Part shown: piece by piece, positions 1-10,279 of the stretch | Position numbering within the stretch: position 1 is the first letter of the stretch | Layout: each line of letters begins with the position of its first letter | From: Wenyingzhuangia gilva | GTDB taxonomy: Bacteria; Bacteroidota; Bacteroidia; Flavobacteriales; Flavobacteriaceae | Length of the DNA stretch: 64,000 bases | Reading direction: 5' to 3' | Assembly: GCF_030519655.1 (NCBI RefSeq) | Contig: NZ_JAUMIT010000003.1 | Span: 1-64,000 of the forward strand | Made by a program: the position numbers and the translations under genes | Notes under the pieces: generated by a model | Told to the model about the DNA's origin: nothing | The model's database searches: none | What the model saw: only the letters and a program-made list of their open reading frames with translations

Positions 1-113
1 AGAGACTCTTTCCTGGGAGTTTTGGAGCGTTTGTAACGGCCATTGTTTTTATGCTGCTTTGTTGGTCAATAGGTTGGTGGTTAAACAAGAAAAAAATCTA
101 TATTAAAATTTAG
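1..113 (+). CDS. C-terminal end of a NagX/DUF5009-like membrane acyltransferase (partial)
   Basis: The window opens inside a gene. Frame 3 is open from the first base to a TAG at 111-113 and gives 36 residues: a small-residue stretch, one hydrophobic helix rich in Trp and Leu, then a basic tail (NKKKIYIKI). This matches the last transmembrane helix and tail of the heparan-alpha-glucosaminide N-acetyltransferase-like family (NagX, DUF5009), inner-membrane proteins that acetylate amino sugars. Only the tail is visible, so the call is tentative. The gene ends 15 bases before the next one and runs in the same direction, so it probably belongs to the same glycan-utilization operon. Confidence 0.45.
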   Translation, partial: RLFPGSFGAFVTAIVFMLLCWSIGWWLNKKKIYIKI

Positions 114-128
114 GAAGTAAATAGTAGA

Positions 129-1205
129 ATGAAAAAAACAATCACTCTTATATTTTTTATAGGAATCCTTTTTACGGCTTTGTTTTTGATGATTTCTTGT
201 CACAAAACAAAAACGATTAGATTAAACGAGATTCAAGTGATAGGTAGTCATAATTCATATAAAATTCCCATAGAACAACCTCTGTGGGAATATTTATATC
301 AAATAGATTCTGTTAGGGCTAAGACCTTACAATACGGCCATATTCCAATCATAAAACAATTGAATTTAGGGCTTAGAAATTTGGAATTAGACGTTTTGTA
401 TGATCCCAACGGAGGACGATTTACCCATCCTAAAGGATTAGAGATTGTAAAATCTTTAGGCGATAAACCTTTACTTTATGATGAAGATAAAAAGTTACGA
501 CAGCCAGGTTTAAAAATGTTTCACATACAAGATATTGATTTTAGAAGTCATTATTTATTGTTTAAAGATGGTTTAAAAGTAATTAAGAAATGGTCTGATG
601 AACACCCTAATCATACCCCTATAATTATTTTAATCAATGCAAAAGATAGCAGTCATCATGACTTAAGCGAATTGTTACCATTTACAAAAAATGCATTAGA
701 CAGTATTGATCTTGAGATTCGTTCTGTTTTTAAAGATTCTCAATTAATCACTCCAGATTTGGTGAGAGGAAATCATAAAACGTTAGAAGAGGCCATTTTA
801 ACTGATGGTTGGCCAGATATGAATACCGTAAAAGGTAGATTTCTTTTTGTGTTAGATGAGAAAGAAGCAAAAAACAATCGATATTTAGAAGGACATCCTA
901 GTTTAAAAAATAGGGTAATGTTTATCAATAGCAAAGAGGGAAATCCTGAAGCCGCTTTTAGAGTGATTAATAATCCGATTAAAGATTTTGAGTATATTAA
1001 AGAGCTGGTTTTAAGAGGATATATGGTAAGAACTCGTGCAGATGATGGAACAAATGAGTCTAGAACCAATGATTATTGTAAATTTGAAAAAGCAAAACAA
1101 TCTGGTGCACAAATCATCTCAACAGATTATTACGTACCAACCAAACTTTATAAGTCTGATTATAAGGTCGTTTTTGAAAACAATAGTTACGAAAGAATAA
1201 AATAA
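129..1205 (+). CDS. PI-PLC-like phosphodiesterase lipoprotein (Ca2+-dependent PI-PLC C1 type)
   Basis: 358 residues. The N-terminus is an SPII signal with the lipobox MISC, so Cys24 should be lipidated and the protein cell-envelope bound. The mature part begins with the TIM-barrel phospholipase C signature: GSHNSYK with the first catalytic His at residue 41, then RNLELDV, whose acidic residues bind metal in this family, then a FTHP motif. Length and motif order fit the bacterial Ca2+-dependent PI-PLC C1 family (PF16670). The substrate in glycan clusters is not established: it could be a phosphodiester on a glycolipid or glycan. The gene sits between a NagX-like tail and GH115 with only short gaps, which suggests co-transcription. 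Confidence 0.75.
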   Translation: MKKTITLIFFIGILFTALFLMISCHKTKTIRLNEIQVIGSHNSYKIPIEQPLWEYLYQIDSVRAKTLQYGHIPIIKQLNLGLRNLELDVLYDPNGGRFTHPKGLEIVKSLGDKPLLYDEDKKLRQPGLKMFHIQDIDFRSHYLLFKDGLKVIKKWSDEHPNHTPIIILINAKDSSHHDLSELLPFTKNALDSIDLEIRSVFKDSQLITPDLVRGNHKTLEEAILTDGWPDMNTVKGRFLFVLDEKEAKNNRYLEGHPSLKNRVMFINSKEGNPEAAFRVINNPIKDFEYIKELVLRGYMVRTRADDGTNESRTNDYCKFEKAKQSGAQIISTDYYVPTKLYKSDYKVVFENNSYERIK

Positions 1206-1211
1206 TAGTTC

Positions 1212-4163
1212 ATGTTTAAACCAAAATCCCCAAGTATTTTCATATTAATTGTTTTAATAGTAAACAGTTTAAGTGCTCAAACCCCATTTACCATTGTTTC
1301 AAAAAATGAAAAGGTGGGTGTTTTTTATGATAAAAGTGATGCCAAAGTTGTAGAAATAGCAGCTAAAATGTTGGTTGATGATATCTCTAAAATCACCAAA
1401 AAGTATATTGAAATTAATGGTGATGTTCATAAATATTCTATTCTAGCAGGAACAGTTGGACAAAGTAGTTTGATTGGAAGATTGGTAGATGATGGAAAAA
1501 TAACAATTGCTGATATTGAAGGGAAATGGGAAACTTATAAAATTGAGGTAGTTGAAAAACCTTTGCCAGGAATTGAAAAAGCACTGGTAATTGTTGGTTC
1601 TGATAGAAGAGCGACTGCTTATGGTTTGTTAGAGGTTTCTAGAATGATGGGCGTGTCTCCTTGGGAATGGTGGGCAGATGTAACTCCTGAAGTAAAAGAA
1701 GAAGTGTCTATTTCTGTTACCTCAAAAACATATGGATCTCCCTCCGTAAAATATAGAGGAATCTTTTTAAATGATGAAGATTGGGGGTTACAACGTTGGG
1801 CTGCTTTAAATTATGAACCAGAAACGGGGGATATTGGACCGAAAACGTATGCCAAAGTTTTTGAATTGCTATTGCGTTTACGTGCCAATACTATTTGGCC
1901 AGCCATGCATAAATCTACCAAAGCATTTTATTTTTATCCAGAGAACAAAGTGGTGGCAGACAATTATGCCATTGTTGTAGGAAGTTCTCATGCAGAACCT
2001 ATGTTGAGTAATATCAATGCAGAATGGGATCATAAAACTATGGGAGAATATCGTTATGATACCAATTCAAGATCCATTAAAAAATTATTCAAAAAAAGAG
2101 CCAAAGAAACAGAACACTACGAAGGAATTTATACTGTTGGAATGAGAGGGGAACACGATTCTCCTATGATTGTAGGAGAAGATGATACAGAATCTCAAGT
2201 AGAGTTATTGGAGCAAGTAATTACTGATCAAAGGGAAATTTTAGAAAAATATTCTAAAAATGATGAAGCTAGACCACAGGTTTTTGTGCCTTATAAAGAA
2301 GTATTGCATTATTACCAAAGTGGGTTGAACTTGCCAGAAGATGTAATGCTTATGTGGACAGATGATAACTATGGTTATATCCGTCAGTTGAGTAATTATA
2401 GAGAACAAAAACGTAGTGGAGGAGCAGGAGTTTATTATCATACTTCTTATTGGGGAAGACCACATGATTATTTATGGTTAAATTCAACCAATCCAGCTTT
2501 GATGTGGGAAGAAATGTCTAAAGCTTACGAGTATCAATCTAAAGATTTATGGATTTTAAATTGTGGAGACATCAAACCACATGAATACAATATCGAGTTG
2601 TTTTTAGACATGGCTTGGGACATGACTAAATTTGAAAAAAACAGCGATGTAAAACAACATAAAAACAATTGGGCAACCAGAGAATTTGGAGAAAAAACAG
2701 CTAAAGATATCACTGAGGTAATGTTGAAATATGATGAATTGGCATTTCAAAGAAGACCAGAATTTATGGCTTGGAGTCAAGTAGAACCAGTAACCAAAGC
2801 GAAAGAAACAGAATTAACTCAGTTTCATTATGGTGATGAAGTGAGTCAAAGAATTGAGGCTTATCAATCATTAATCACTGCTGTAGACAGTATTAATACT
2901 AAAGTTTCTGTATATAGAAAAGATGCTTTTTATCAATTGGTTTATTATCCTGTAGTAGCTGCAGCAAGTATGAATCATAAGTGGTTATATGCTTATAAAA
3001 ATAAATTTGTAGCTTCTCAAGGTAGAAATAGTGCTTTGTACTATGGAGAAAAATCTTTTTTAGCCTATAATCGTATTGTAGCCGAAACAAATTATTATAA
3101 TAATACACTTCAGAATGGTAAATGGAATCATATCATGAATATGTCTCCAAGATATTTACCTGTTTTTTCAAGACCTTCTATAGCGGTAGCATTTCCAAAG
3201 AGTACAAATGATTTAGGGCTGGCTTTAGAGAGTTATGAAATGGAATTAAATCATGAAGCTATCAATTCCTATGCAGATGTTTTACCAGTGTTTAATGCTT
3301 ATACCAAAAACAAGTATTATGTGGATGTGTATTTAAAAGATGAAGGTACTTTAAAATGGGAAGCAAAACCGAAAGCAAATTGGATTAAAATCTCTAAAAC
3401 TTCGGGAGAATTAAATGCCAATCAACCAGAAGAAAGATTGTGGGTTACTATAGATTGGGATAAAGTTCCAAAAGGAGAAAATAAAAAAGAAGCTCCATTA
3501 GGACACGATTATCAAATGATTCCTCCAAGTTTTAAAGTAAATTCAGCCATTGACTTTGTTTCAGGAGACAAAACATATACCGTAGGAGTTTCGGTTTTTA
3601 ATCCAAAATTAGAAGCATTAAAAGGTTATAAAGGGTTTGTAGAAGACAAGGGGTTTGTATCTATAAAAGCAGAGAATTATACCCGAAAAAAAGAGGGGCA
3701 AGAGGCAAAATGGGAAACTTATGAAGGAATGGGGTATTCAGGAAAGGTTGCCGTTGCTTTACCAAGAACTGCAAAATCACAAAATTGGTTGTCAGATATT
3801 GTTAAAAATAGTCCCGCTTTAGAATATGACTTTTACACTTTTAATTTTGGAGAAGTAGATGTAAAAATTCAAGCTATTCCAACGCATGCGTTTTTTGAAG
3901 GAAGCGGAGTAAAATGTGCTGTTTCTATTGATGATGCAAAACCTGTGATTGTAGATTTTCAAACTTCAGGTAGAAGTGATGCTTGGAAAGAAAATGTATT
4001 AAAAAATGCGACCGTAAAATCTGCTAAACAAATAGTTGACAAGGCAGGAAAACACACATTAAAAATTTGGATGGTAGATCCAGGAGTTATGATAGATCAA
4101 GTATTGATAGATTTAGGAGGATGGAAAAAATCTTATGCTTTTCCTAAAGAAACCAAGTTGTAA
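1212..4163 (+). CDS. Glycoside hydrolase family 115 (alpha-glucuronidase)
   Basis: 983 residues with an SPI signal peptide (cleavage after LSAQ near residue 23), so exported. The order fits GH115: an N-terminal alpha/beta domain to about residue 165, the catalytic barrel from about 170 to 540 (with conserved stretches such as KYRGIFLNDEDWGL and RGEHDSPM), a helical middle, and a C-terminal beta domain from about 790. GH115 enzymes remove 1,2-linked (4-O-methyl)-glucuronic acid from xylans or arabinogalactans. The stop overlaps the next start by one base (TAATG), a sign of translational coupling to the metallophosphoesterase. The target polysaccharide cannot be read from the sequence. Confidence 0.9.
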   Translation: MFKPKSPSIFILIVLIVNSLSAQTPFTIVSKNEKVGVFYDKSDAKVVEIAAKMLVDDISKITKKYIEINGDVHKYSILAGTVGQSSLIGRLVDDGKITIADIEGKWETYKIEVVEKPLPGIEKALVIVGSDRRATAYGLLEVSRMMGVSPWEWWADVTPEVKEEVSISVTSKTYGSPSVKYRGIFLNDEDWGLQRWAALNYEPETGDIGPKTYAKVFELLLRLRANTIWPAMHKSTKAFYFYPENKVVADNYAIVVGSSHAEPMLSNINAEWDHKTMGEYRYDTNSRSIKKLFKKRAKETEHYEGIYTVGMRGEHDSPMIVGEDDTESQVELLEQVITDQREILEKYSKNDEARPQVFVPYKEVLHYYQSGLNLPEDVMLMWTDDNYGYIRQLSNYREQKRSGGAGVYYHTSYWGRPHDYLWLNSTNPALMWEEMSKAYEYQSKDLWILNCGDIKPHEYNIELFLDMAWDMTKFEKNSDVKQHKNNWATREFGEKTAKDITEVMLKYDELAFQRRPEFMAWSQVEPVTKAKETELTQFHYGDEVSQRIEAYQSLITAVDSINTKVSVYRKDAFYQLVYYPVVAAASMNHKWLYAYKNKFVASQGRNSALYYGEKSFLAYNRIVAETNYYNNTLQNGKWNHIMNMSPRYLPVFSRPSIAVAFPKSTNDLGLALESYEMELNHEAINSYADVLPVFNAYTKNKYYVDVYLKDEGTLKWEAKPKANWIKISKTSGELNANQPEERLWVTIDWDKVPKGENKKEAPLGHDYQMIPPSFKVNSAIDFVSGDKTYTVGVSVFNPKLEALKGYKGFVEDKGFVSIKAENYTRKKEGQEAKWETYEGMGYSGKVAVALPRTAKSQNWLSDIVKNSPALEYDFYTFNFGEVDVKIQAIPTHAFFEGSGVKCAVSIDDAKPVIVDFQTSGRSDAWKENVLKNATVKSAKQIVDKAGKHTLKIWMVDPGVMIDQVLIDLGGWKKSYAFPKETKL

Positions 4164-6031
4164 TGAAGTATTTCAAACCTCTTATGATAAGATTTTTAAG
4201 TTTTATAACCATTGTTGTTTTACTGTTTTCCTGTAAACCAGCACCAGAAAATAAAGAAAGTAATCCTTTACAAATTGCCTTTTTATCGGATGTCCATTTG
4301 TTAGATATTTATGGTGAATTTTCTGATAATACCTATCGAGGAGTATTAAATCCAGCTACCCAAAAATATACTTTGGCTAGAACCATGCAGTCACAATTAG
4401 AATCTACAAGGTTATTTAATGAGAATTATTTTGCTTTTAAAGCAGCGTTGAATGATGTGGTTAAAAGAGGTGTAAAATATGTGGCTTTACCTGGCGATTT
4501 TAGTGATGATGGACAATTGGTAAACATCAGAGGATTGAAAAATATTTTACAAGAATATTCACAGAAATATAACATCAACTTTATTTTAACCACAGGAAAT
4601 CACGATCCTGTAAGACCGTTTTATCAAGATGCAGGAAAGAAAGATTTTTTAGGAAAAGGAGGAAAATCTCAAGCCATTTTTAGCAAAGAGGAATTGTATC
4701 CATCTAAAGAAGAAAAAGCTTTACCTATCATTATTACTAAAGATATTGCGAGGTTAGGGTATCAAGGAATTTTAAAGGAATTAAAAGATTTTGGTTTTTA
4801 TCCTAAGAAAACGACTACTTATTGGGAAAGCCCTTTTACTCCCTATAATTATCAGGAGTATACTTATGATAAGGCTTTAACATATTCTGATATAAGTTTT
4901 AGAACCTATAAAATTCAACCTACAAACGCAGAAGTTCCTGATTTAAGTTATTTAACAGAGTTTGGAGATGATTTGTGGTTTTTAGCTATTGATGCCAATG
5001 TTTACGTTCCTAAAGGAGAAGAAACTTCTTATGATCCGGTTAATTTTGATGGAGCAAGTACAGGTTATAACAATGTGTTAACACATAAAGAACATTTACT
5101 TACTTGGATAAAATCGGTTACTGAAAGAGCTGAAAAACTAGGAAAAAAATTAATTGTTTTTAGTCATTTTCCAACCATCGATTTTAATGATGATGCTACG
5201 GAGGATATGAAGACTTTGTTTGGAAAAGATAAAATGCAAATGCAAAGAGTCCCTAATGAAGAAGTAGCCAAAGTTTTGGCCGATGCTGGCGTAAAAGTCC
5301 ATTTTGGAGGACATATGCATATTAATGATACTGGACTTAGAAAGTTTAAGGACGGAAACGGATTGGTTAATATTCAAATTCCATCTTTAGCCGCTTATAT
5401 CCCTGCATATAAATTATTAACCCTTAAAAATAAGGGTGTTTTTGAAATAGAAACCATTGTGTTAGATTCGGTTGCCGATTTTAAAACTTTATTTCCATTA
5501 TATCAACAAGAGCATGATTATTTGGTAAAAACAAATCAACCTCATATTTGGGATTCAGCTATTTTAAATGCAAATACTTACAAAGAATTTACTGCTTGGC
5601 ATTTAAAAGAATTGGTGAGATTGAGATTTTTAAAAAATGACTGGCCACAAGAATTTAAGAACTTATTGATAAATGCTACGGGTCAAGATTTGATACAAGT
5701 TGCCAAAGAAAATAATGCAGATATAAAAACATTTGAAGTAAAATTAAAAGATCAAAACATTTCTATAGAAGTTTTTAAGGACTGGACAGGTTTAGACATG
5801 ATTCATGATTTTTATAAGTTTAAAAGTGCTGATAAGTTAGCTATTACGGATGTTGGGCAAGTTAGATTAAAACAATATACTTTAATTTGTGACTTATTTA
5901 AAAGTTCAAATCACGCAAACTTAAAATTATGGGGAAGTATCTTTGTTAAGTTTTGTAATGGACAACCAGCCAATCATTTTGAAATTGATACTCAATCAAG
6001 TACTATTACCTCTATTAATCCTTTATATTAG
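4163..6031 (+). CDS. Calcineurin-like metallophosphoesterase lipoprotein
   Basis: 622 residues. The SPII signal has the lipobox LFSC (Cys24). All metal-binding motifs of the calcineurin fold are present in order: DVH at residues 43-45, GDFSDDG near 111, GNHD near 147, SHFP in the middle and GGHMH near 383, so the enzyme should be active with two metal ions. About 200 residues follow the catalytic domain without a recognised fold. It is coupled to GH115 by a one-base overlap. Phosphoesterases of this kind occur in Bacteroidota glycan clusters, but their substrate is usually unknown. It may remove a phosphate from a modified glycan or lipid. Confidence 0.85.
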   Translation: MKYFKPLMIRFLSFITIVVLLFSCKPAPENKESNPLQIAFLSDVHLLDIYGEFSDNTYRGVLNPATQKYTLARTMQSQLESTRLFNENYFAFKAALNDVVKRGVKYVALPGDFSDDGQLVNIRGLKNILQEYSQKYNINFILTTGNHDPVRPFYQDAGKKDFLGKGGKSQAIFSKEELYPSKEEKALPIIITKDIARLGYQGILKELKDFGFYPKKTTTYWESPFTPYNYQEYTYDKALTYSDISFRTYKIQPTNAEVPDLSYLTEFGDDLWFLAIDANVYVPKGEETSYDPVNFDGASTGYNNVLTHKEHLLTWIKSVTERAEKLGKKLIVFSHFPTIDFNDDATEDMKTLFGKDKMQMQRVPNEEVAKVLADAGVKVHFGGHMHINDTGLRKFKDGNGLVNIQIPSLAAYIPAYKLLTLKNKGVFEIETIVLDSVADFKTLFPLYQQEHDYLVKTNQPHIWDSAILNANTYKEFTAWHLKELVRLRFLKNDWPQEFKNLLINATGQDLIQVAKENNADIKTFEVKLKDQNISIEVFKDWTGLDMIHDFYKFKSADKLAITDVGQVRLKQYTLICDLFKSSNHANLKLWGSIFVKFCNGQPANHFEIDTQSSTITSINPLY

Positions 6032-6073
6032 TATTTCTTTTTTTATATTAACTTTGGGTTAGATAATTATTTT

Positions 6074-9000
6074 ATGATAAGATTTTCTGTTTTTTTTGTT
6101 TTTCTTGTTTTTTTTGTCGGATTTTTTTCTGTTTCAGCGCAACAGTTAAAATTTGAACACTACAATGATGAAGATGGTCTTTCTCATAATTCTGTTAGAC
6201 ATATAGTTCAAGACAATCAAGGCTTTCTTTGGTTAGGAACATTTTCTGGACTAAATAGATTTGACGGATATCAATTTAAATCTTATTTAAGTTCTTCTTT
6301 TGAAGAACAAACTATCCATAATGATGATATTACAGGTCTTGAATTTGATGAAACCACAAATAGTTTATGGATTGGAACCAGAAAAGGATTGACACTTTTT
6401 AAAACCGACACAAGAAAGTTTAAAACATATTTAACAGAAAAAAACAATCCGAATAGTTTACCCGACGAAGAAATTCGATCGGTTTATGTAGATAAATTTA
6501 AAAGGGTTTGGGTAGGAACAAGGACTTCAGGTGTTTATTTATTTTATCCAGATACAGAAATATTTGAAAAAATTGATTTGCCAAACTTTGAATATGTCAA
6601 AGAGATTTTTGAGGATAAAAAAGGAAATATTTGGATAGGAAGTTTTGGAACTGCATCTGTAGCAAAAATTTCATTAAATAAAAAAGGAGAATTTTCAGAA
6701 ATAAAAGAGTACACATTATCAGTCCCTAATTCAAATAAAAAGAATCCATATTTAAATTTTATTTTCGAAGATTTTAAATCTGATATTTTTATAGGTACTA
6801 GAGAAGGTTTGTATAAGTTAGACAAATCAACCAATACCTTTAAAAATTTATATGTAGAAGATAAGACTATAAGAGAAAAACTAGGACCTTATTTTTTATC
6901 AATAGCACTAGCTCCGAATGGTAAATATTGGGTAGGAACTTTAGGAGGGCTTTTGGTTTGCGATCAATTAGAAGATATTCCATTAGGAAATTATGAATGG
7001 TACTATTCGGTCTTGTCTGATGATACTTCGTTGGTTGATAACTTAATCTCTTCTTTATATTTTGATCCATCAGGTGTATTGTGGATTGGTACAGAAGATG
7101 GCTTAGATAAATATGATCCTTATGAAAACCAATTTTACTTAAACAAAGATATTTCTCTTTACATAGACAACCAAGCACCTAGAATTAGAGGTTTTGCAAA
7201 AACCTATGATGGACATACTATTGTGGCTACGTGGCATAATGGACTTTTTATTAATAAAGATGAAGAAATAACCCCTTTATATGATAACAAAACCAATATT
7301 GCTAGTATATATGCAACCGATGGAAAAACGTTTTATTGTGGTTTGTGGGATGGTAGAGTTTTGATTTATGATTATTTAAAAAACAAATCTAAAATAATAG
7401 ATGTGGGTTTTGTAAATGTTCCTGTTTTTTCATTTTTAAAATACGATAAAAACACTTTGTTTATCTCTTCTTTTGGACAAGGAACGGTGGTTTTAGATTT
7501 AAAAACTTTAAAATTAAATGCTAATTATGGTAAAATTCTTCCAGGTTTTGAAGTCAATAAAATAAGAAAAAACGAAAATGATTTGTGGTTTGCCACAGAA
7601 ACAGGGTTGGTAAAATACAACCCACTTCAGAAAACAACAAAACATTACGAATACGATTCTAATAACAAATATGGGCTTCCTCATGACAATGTAAGCGATG
7701 TTTTAATAGATCAGAATAAAAATATTTGGGCAGCTACCAGAAAAGCTCTTTCCGTATATAATTATGAAAAAGATAATTTTGAGTTGGTTTTAGAACCAAA
7801 ATCTTTAAAAGGAAAATGGATTACAGATTTAACTACCGATAGTTATGGAAGAATTTGGTTAAATATGAATAACAATACCATTGCACAATACGAACCCAAC
7901 ACTAAAAAAGCTAAAATATATAATATCATGAGTGGAAATAGGCTAGATGTTTTTAGCTCTAGTGGTTTTTATAATTTTAACAATTCAAAAATATATATCG
8001 CAGGAAAAGAAGGGGTCCTTTATTTTTCACTTCAGAATATTAAAGAAAATAAATATTCTCCTTCACCAGTCATTACAGAGTTTAAAGTAGAGAACAAAGA
8101 AATATTTCCAGGAACAACCATCAATGGTCAGGTTTTGTTTGAAAAAGATTTAAATTACAGTAAAAGCGTTGTTTTAGACTATAATAACAGGAATTTTTCC
8201 ATTCAATTTTCTTCTCCATCCTTTACCAACGAGAGGCAAAATAAGTATCAATATAAATTAGAAGGTTTTGATAAAGATTGGATAGAAACGACTAGTGATT
8301 CTAGAACAGTACAATATACCAACTTGTTTTCTAAAGATTATGTTTTTAAAATTAGAGCTAGTAATAGCGATGGTATTTGGAGCGAAACATCAACTTACAA
8401 TATAAAAGTATTGCCAACATTTTGGTTAACTTATAAAGGAATTTCTTTGATTGTTTTTGTGTTGGGACTATTGATTTATTTTTCTCGCAAGCAAATAAAA
8501 TTACGTTTAGAGCTAAAGCAGGAACTTTTATTGGAAAAAGTAAAAAGAGAAAGAGATGAAAAATTAAACAACGAAAAATTAAGGTTTTTTACCAATATTT
8601 CTCACGAATTAAGAACTCCTTTAACTCTAATTTTAGGACCTGTAAAACAACTTTTACAACAAGAAAACGCCAGTTCTTATGAAAGAAGTAGGGTAGATTT
8701 AATTTATCAAAATGCTAATAGACTCCTTAGATTGGTTAATCAGATTTTAGATTTTAGAAGGGCAGAAACGGGAGCGCTAAAGTTAAAAGTTTATAAGGTT
8801 GATATTGTCATCAATACCAAAAATATATTCACTTCTTTTATAGAATTGTCTCACACAAAAAACATCAATTTTAATTTGAATATAGAGACAGATTCTTTGT
8901 TTTGTTGGATTGACATGGATAAATACAATAAAATTTTATACAATTTATTGTCTAACGCTATGAAGTTTACTGATCATTATGGAAATGTTGATTTGTTTAT

Positions 9001-10132
9001 AGGTTTAAAAGAGGGGCATGAAAAAATTCTAAAGATTGAAGTAAGTGATGATGGAATTGGAATCCCTTTAGAAAGTCAAGAAAAAATATTTTCTAGATTT
9101 TACCAAGCGCAAAACAGTAAATCTAGCACTACAGGAACGGGAATTGGACTGTCATTGGTAAAAGCTTTGGTAGAAATTCACAAAGGAGAAATTAAGGTAG
9201 AAAGTACTCCTGGTGTAGGAAGTATTTTTACTGTAGAGCTACCTGTTGGAAAAGAAGCTTACAGTGAAGATGAAAGATTTGATATTAGTCCTACAGATGA
9301 AGTAGAAACTTTAATTCCAATAAAACAAATAGAAGCTTCTTTTGAAAATATTAATACCAAAAAAGCAAAAACAAATACAGATGTAAAGCATAAAATCTTA
9401 GTAATTGATGACAATACTGAGTTAAGAAAATATGTGGTTGAATATCTATCTGCTTATTTTAAAGTGTACGAAGCAGAAAATGGTAAAGAGGGATTAGAGG
9501 TATGTAAAAAAATTAAACCAGTTTTATGTGTGGTAGATGTAATGATGCCTGTTATGGATGGTTTTGATTTTGTAGAAGCCTTAAAAGCAGATGAAAATTT
9601 AAGTCACACTGCTGTTGTATTATTAACCGCTTTGGCTGAAAACGAAAATAGAATCAAAGGATATAAAATAGGGGTAGATGGTTATTTGGTAAAACCTTTT
9701 GATCCGTCATTACTTAAAACACGTATCGATAATATCATAAAAATACATTTTGATTTAAAACAAAAATTTTCTGGAGAAGCAGAAAGTGATGTAATTTCTT
9801 TGGCACACTCACAAATAGACATAGAACTTATATCTAACATCAAAAGTATTATAGAAGATAATATTAGCAATCCAGAATTGACTTCTGGTTTTTTATGTGA
9901 ACAATTAGCCATGAGTTCTTCTAAATTATATAGAAAGATTACACAATTAACAGATTTATCACCCAATGAATTTATCAGAACTATTCGTTTAAAAAAGTCT
10001 GCACAATTGTTAAAAACTAAAAATTACAATGTTTCAGAAGTTGCCGATATGGTTGGTTTTAATGATCCTTTATATTTTAGTAGGTGTTTTAAAAAACAGT
10101 TTGGACATTCTCCAAGTACTTTGTTAAAGTAA
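6074..10132 (+). CDS. Hybrid two-component system sensor kinase/response regulator (HTCS)
   Basis: 1352 residues in one chain. The order is: signal peptide ending VSAQ; two seven-bladed beta-propellers made of Reg_prop repeats (recurring LWIGT, VWVGT and IWIGS strands) to about residue 715; a Y_Y_Y domain (about 720-785); one membrane helix (about 790-806); HisKA with phospho-acceptor His844 in SHELRTPL; HATPase (DDGIGI, GTGIGLSLV); a receiver with phospho-acceptor Asp1155 in VVDVMMP; and a C-terminal AraC-type DNA-binding domain. HTCS proteins sense oligosaccharides in the periplasm and switch on their own polysaccharide-utilization cluster. It most likely controls the upstream GH115 genes and fucP. 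Confidence 0.95.
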   Translation: MIRFSVFFVFLVFFVGFFSVSAQQLKFEHYNDEDGLSHNSVRHIVQDNQGFLWLGTFSGLNRFDGYQFKSYLSSSFEEQTIHNDDITGLEFDETTNSLWIGTRKGLTLFKTDTRKFKTYLTEKNNPNSLPDEEIRSVYVDKFKRVWVGTRTSGVYLFYPDTEIFEKIDLPNFEYVKEIFEDKKGNIWIGSFGTASVAKISLNKKGEFSEIKEYTLSVPNSNKKNPYLNFIFEDFKSDIFIGTREGLYKLDKSTNTFKNLYVEDKTIREKLGPYFLSIALAPNGKYWVGTLGGLLVCDQLEDIPLGNYEWYYSVLSDDTSLVDNLISSLYFDPSGVLWIGTEDGLDKYDPYENQFYLNKDISLYIDNQAPRIRGFAKTYDGHTIVATWHNGLFINKDEEITPLYDNKTNIASIYATDGKTFYCGLWDGRVLIYDYLKNKSKIIDVGFVNVPVFSFLKYDKNTLFISSFGQGTVVLDLKTLKLNANYGKILPGFEVNKIRKNENDLWFATETGLVKYNPLQKTTKHYEYDSNNKYGLPHDNVSDVLIDQNKNIWAATRKALSVYNYEKDNFELVLEPKSLKGKWITDLTTDSYGRIWLNMNNNTIAQYEPNTKKAKIYNIMSGNRLDVFSSSGFYNFNNSKIYIAGKEGVLYFSLQNIKENKYSPSPVITEFKVENKEIFPGTTINGQVLFEKDLNYSKSVVLDYNNRNFSIQFSSPSFTNERQNKYQYKLEGFDKDWIETTSDSRTVQYTNLFSKDYVFKIRASNSDGIWSETSTYNIKVLPTFWLTYKGISLIVFVLGLLIYFSRKQIKLRLELKQELLLEKVKRERDEKLNNEKLRFFTNISHELRTPLTLILGPVKQLLQQENASSYERSRVDLIYQNANRLLRLVNQILDFRRAETGALKLKVYKVDIVINTKNIFTSFIELSHTKNINFNLNIETDSLFCWIDMDKYNKILYNLLSNAMKFTDHYGNVDLFIGLKEGHEKILKIEVSDDGIGIPLESQEKIFSRFYQAQNSKSSTTGTGIGLSLVKALVEIHKGEIKVESTPGVGSIFTVELPVGKEAYSEDERFDISPTDEVETLIPIKQIEASFENINTKKAKTNTDVKHKILVIDDNTELRKYVVEYLSAYFKVYEAENGKEGLEVCKKIKPVLCVVDVMMPVMDGFDFVEALKADENLSHTAVVLLTALAENENRIKGYKIGVDGYLVKPFDPSLLKTRIDNIIKIHFDLKQKFSGEAESDVISLAHSQIDIELISNIKSIIEDNISNPELTSGFLCEQLAMSSSKLYRKITQLTDLSPNEFIRTIRLKKSAQLLKTKNYNVSEVADMVGFNDPLYFSRCFKKQFGHSPSTLLK

Positions 10133-10279
10133 AGTAGGTGTTTTATAAGATGCACAATTTCAGTTTTTTGCTTTAAATCATTACAGGTGTTTATCCATGT
10201 TTTTGATTAAAATTTCATGGTGTTTTGGAGATTAAAAATCAATATTTGAGGTTACAAAAATCAAGAATATTTATTATAT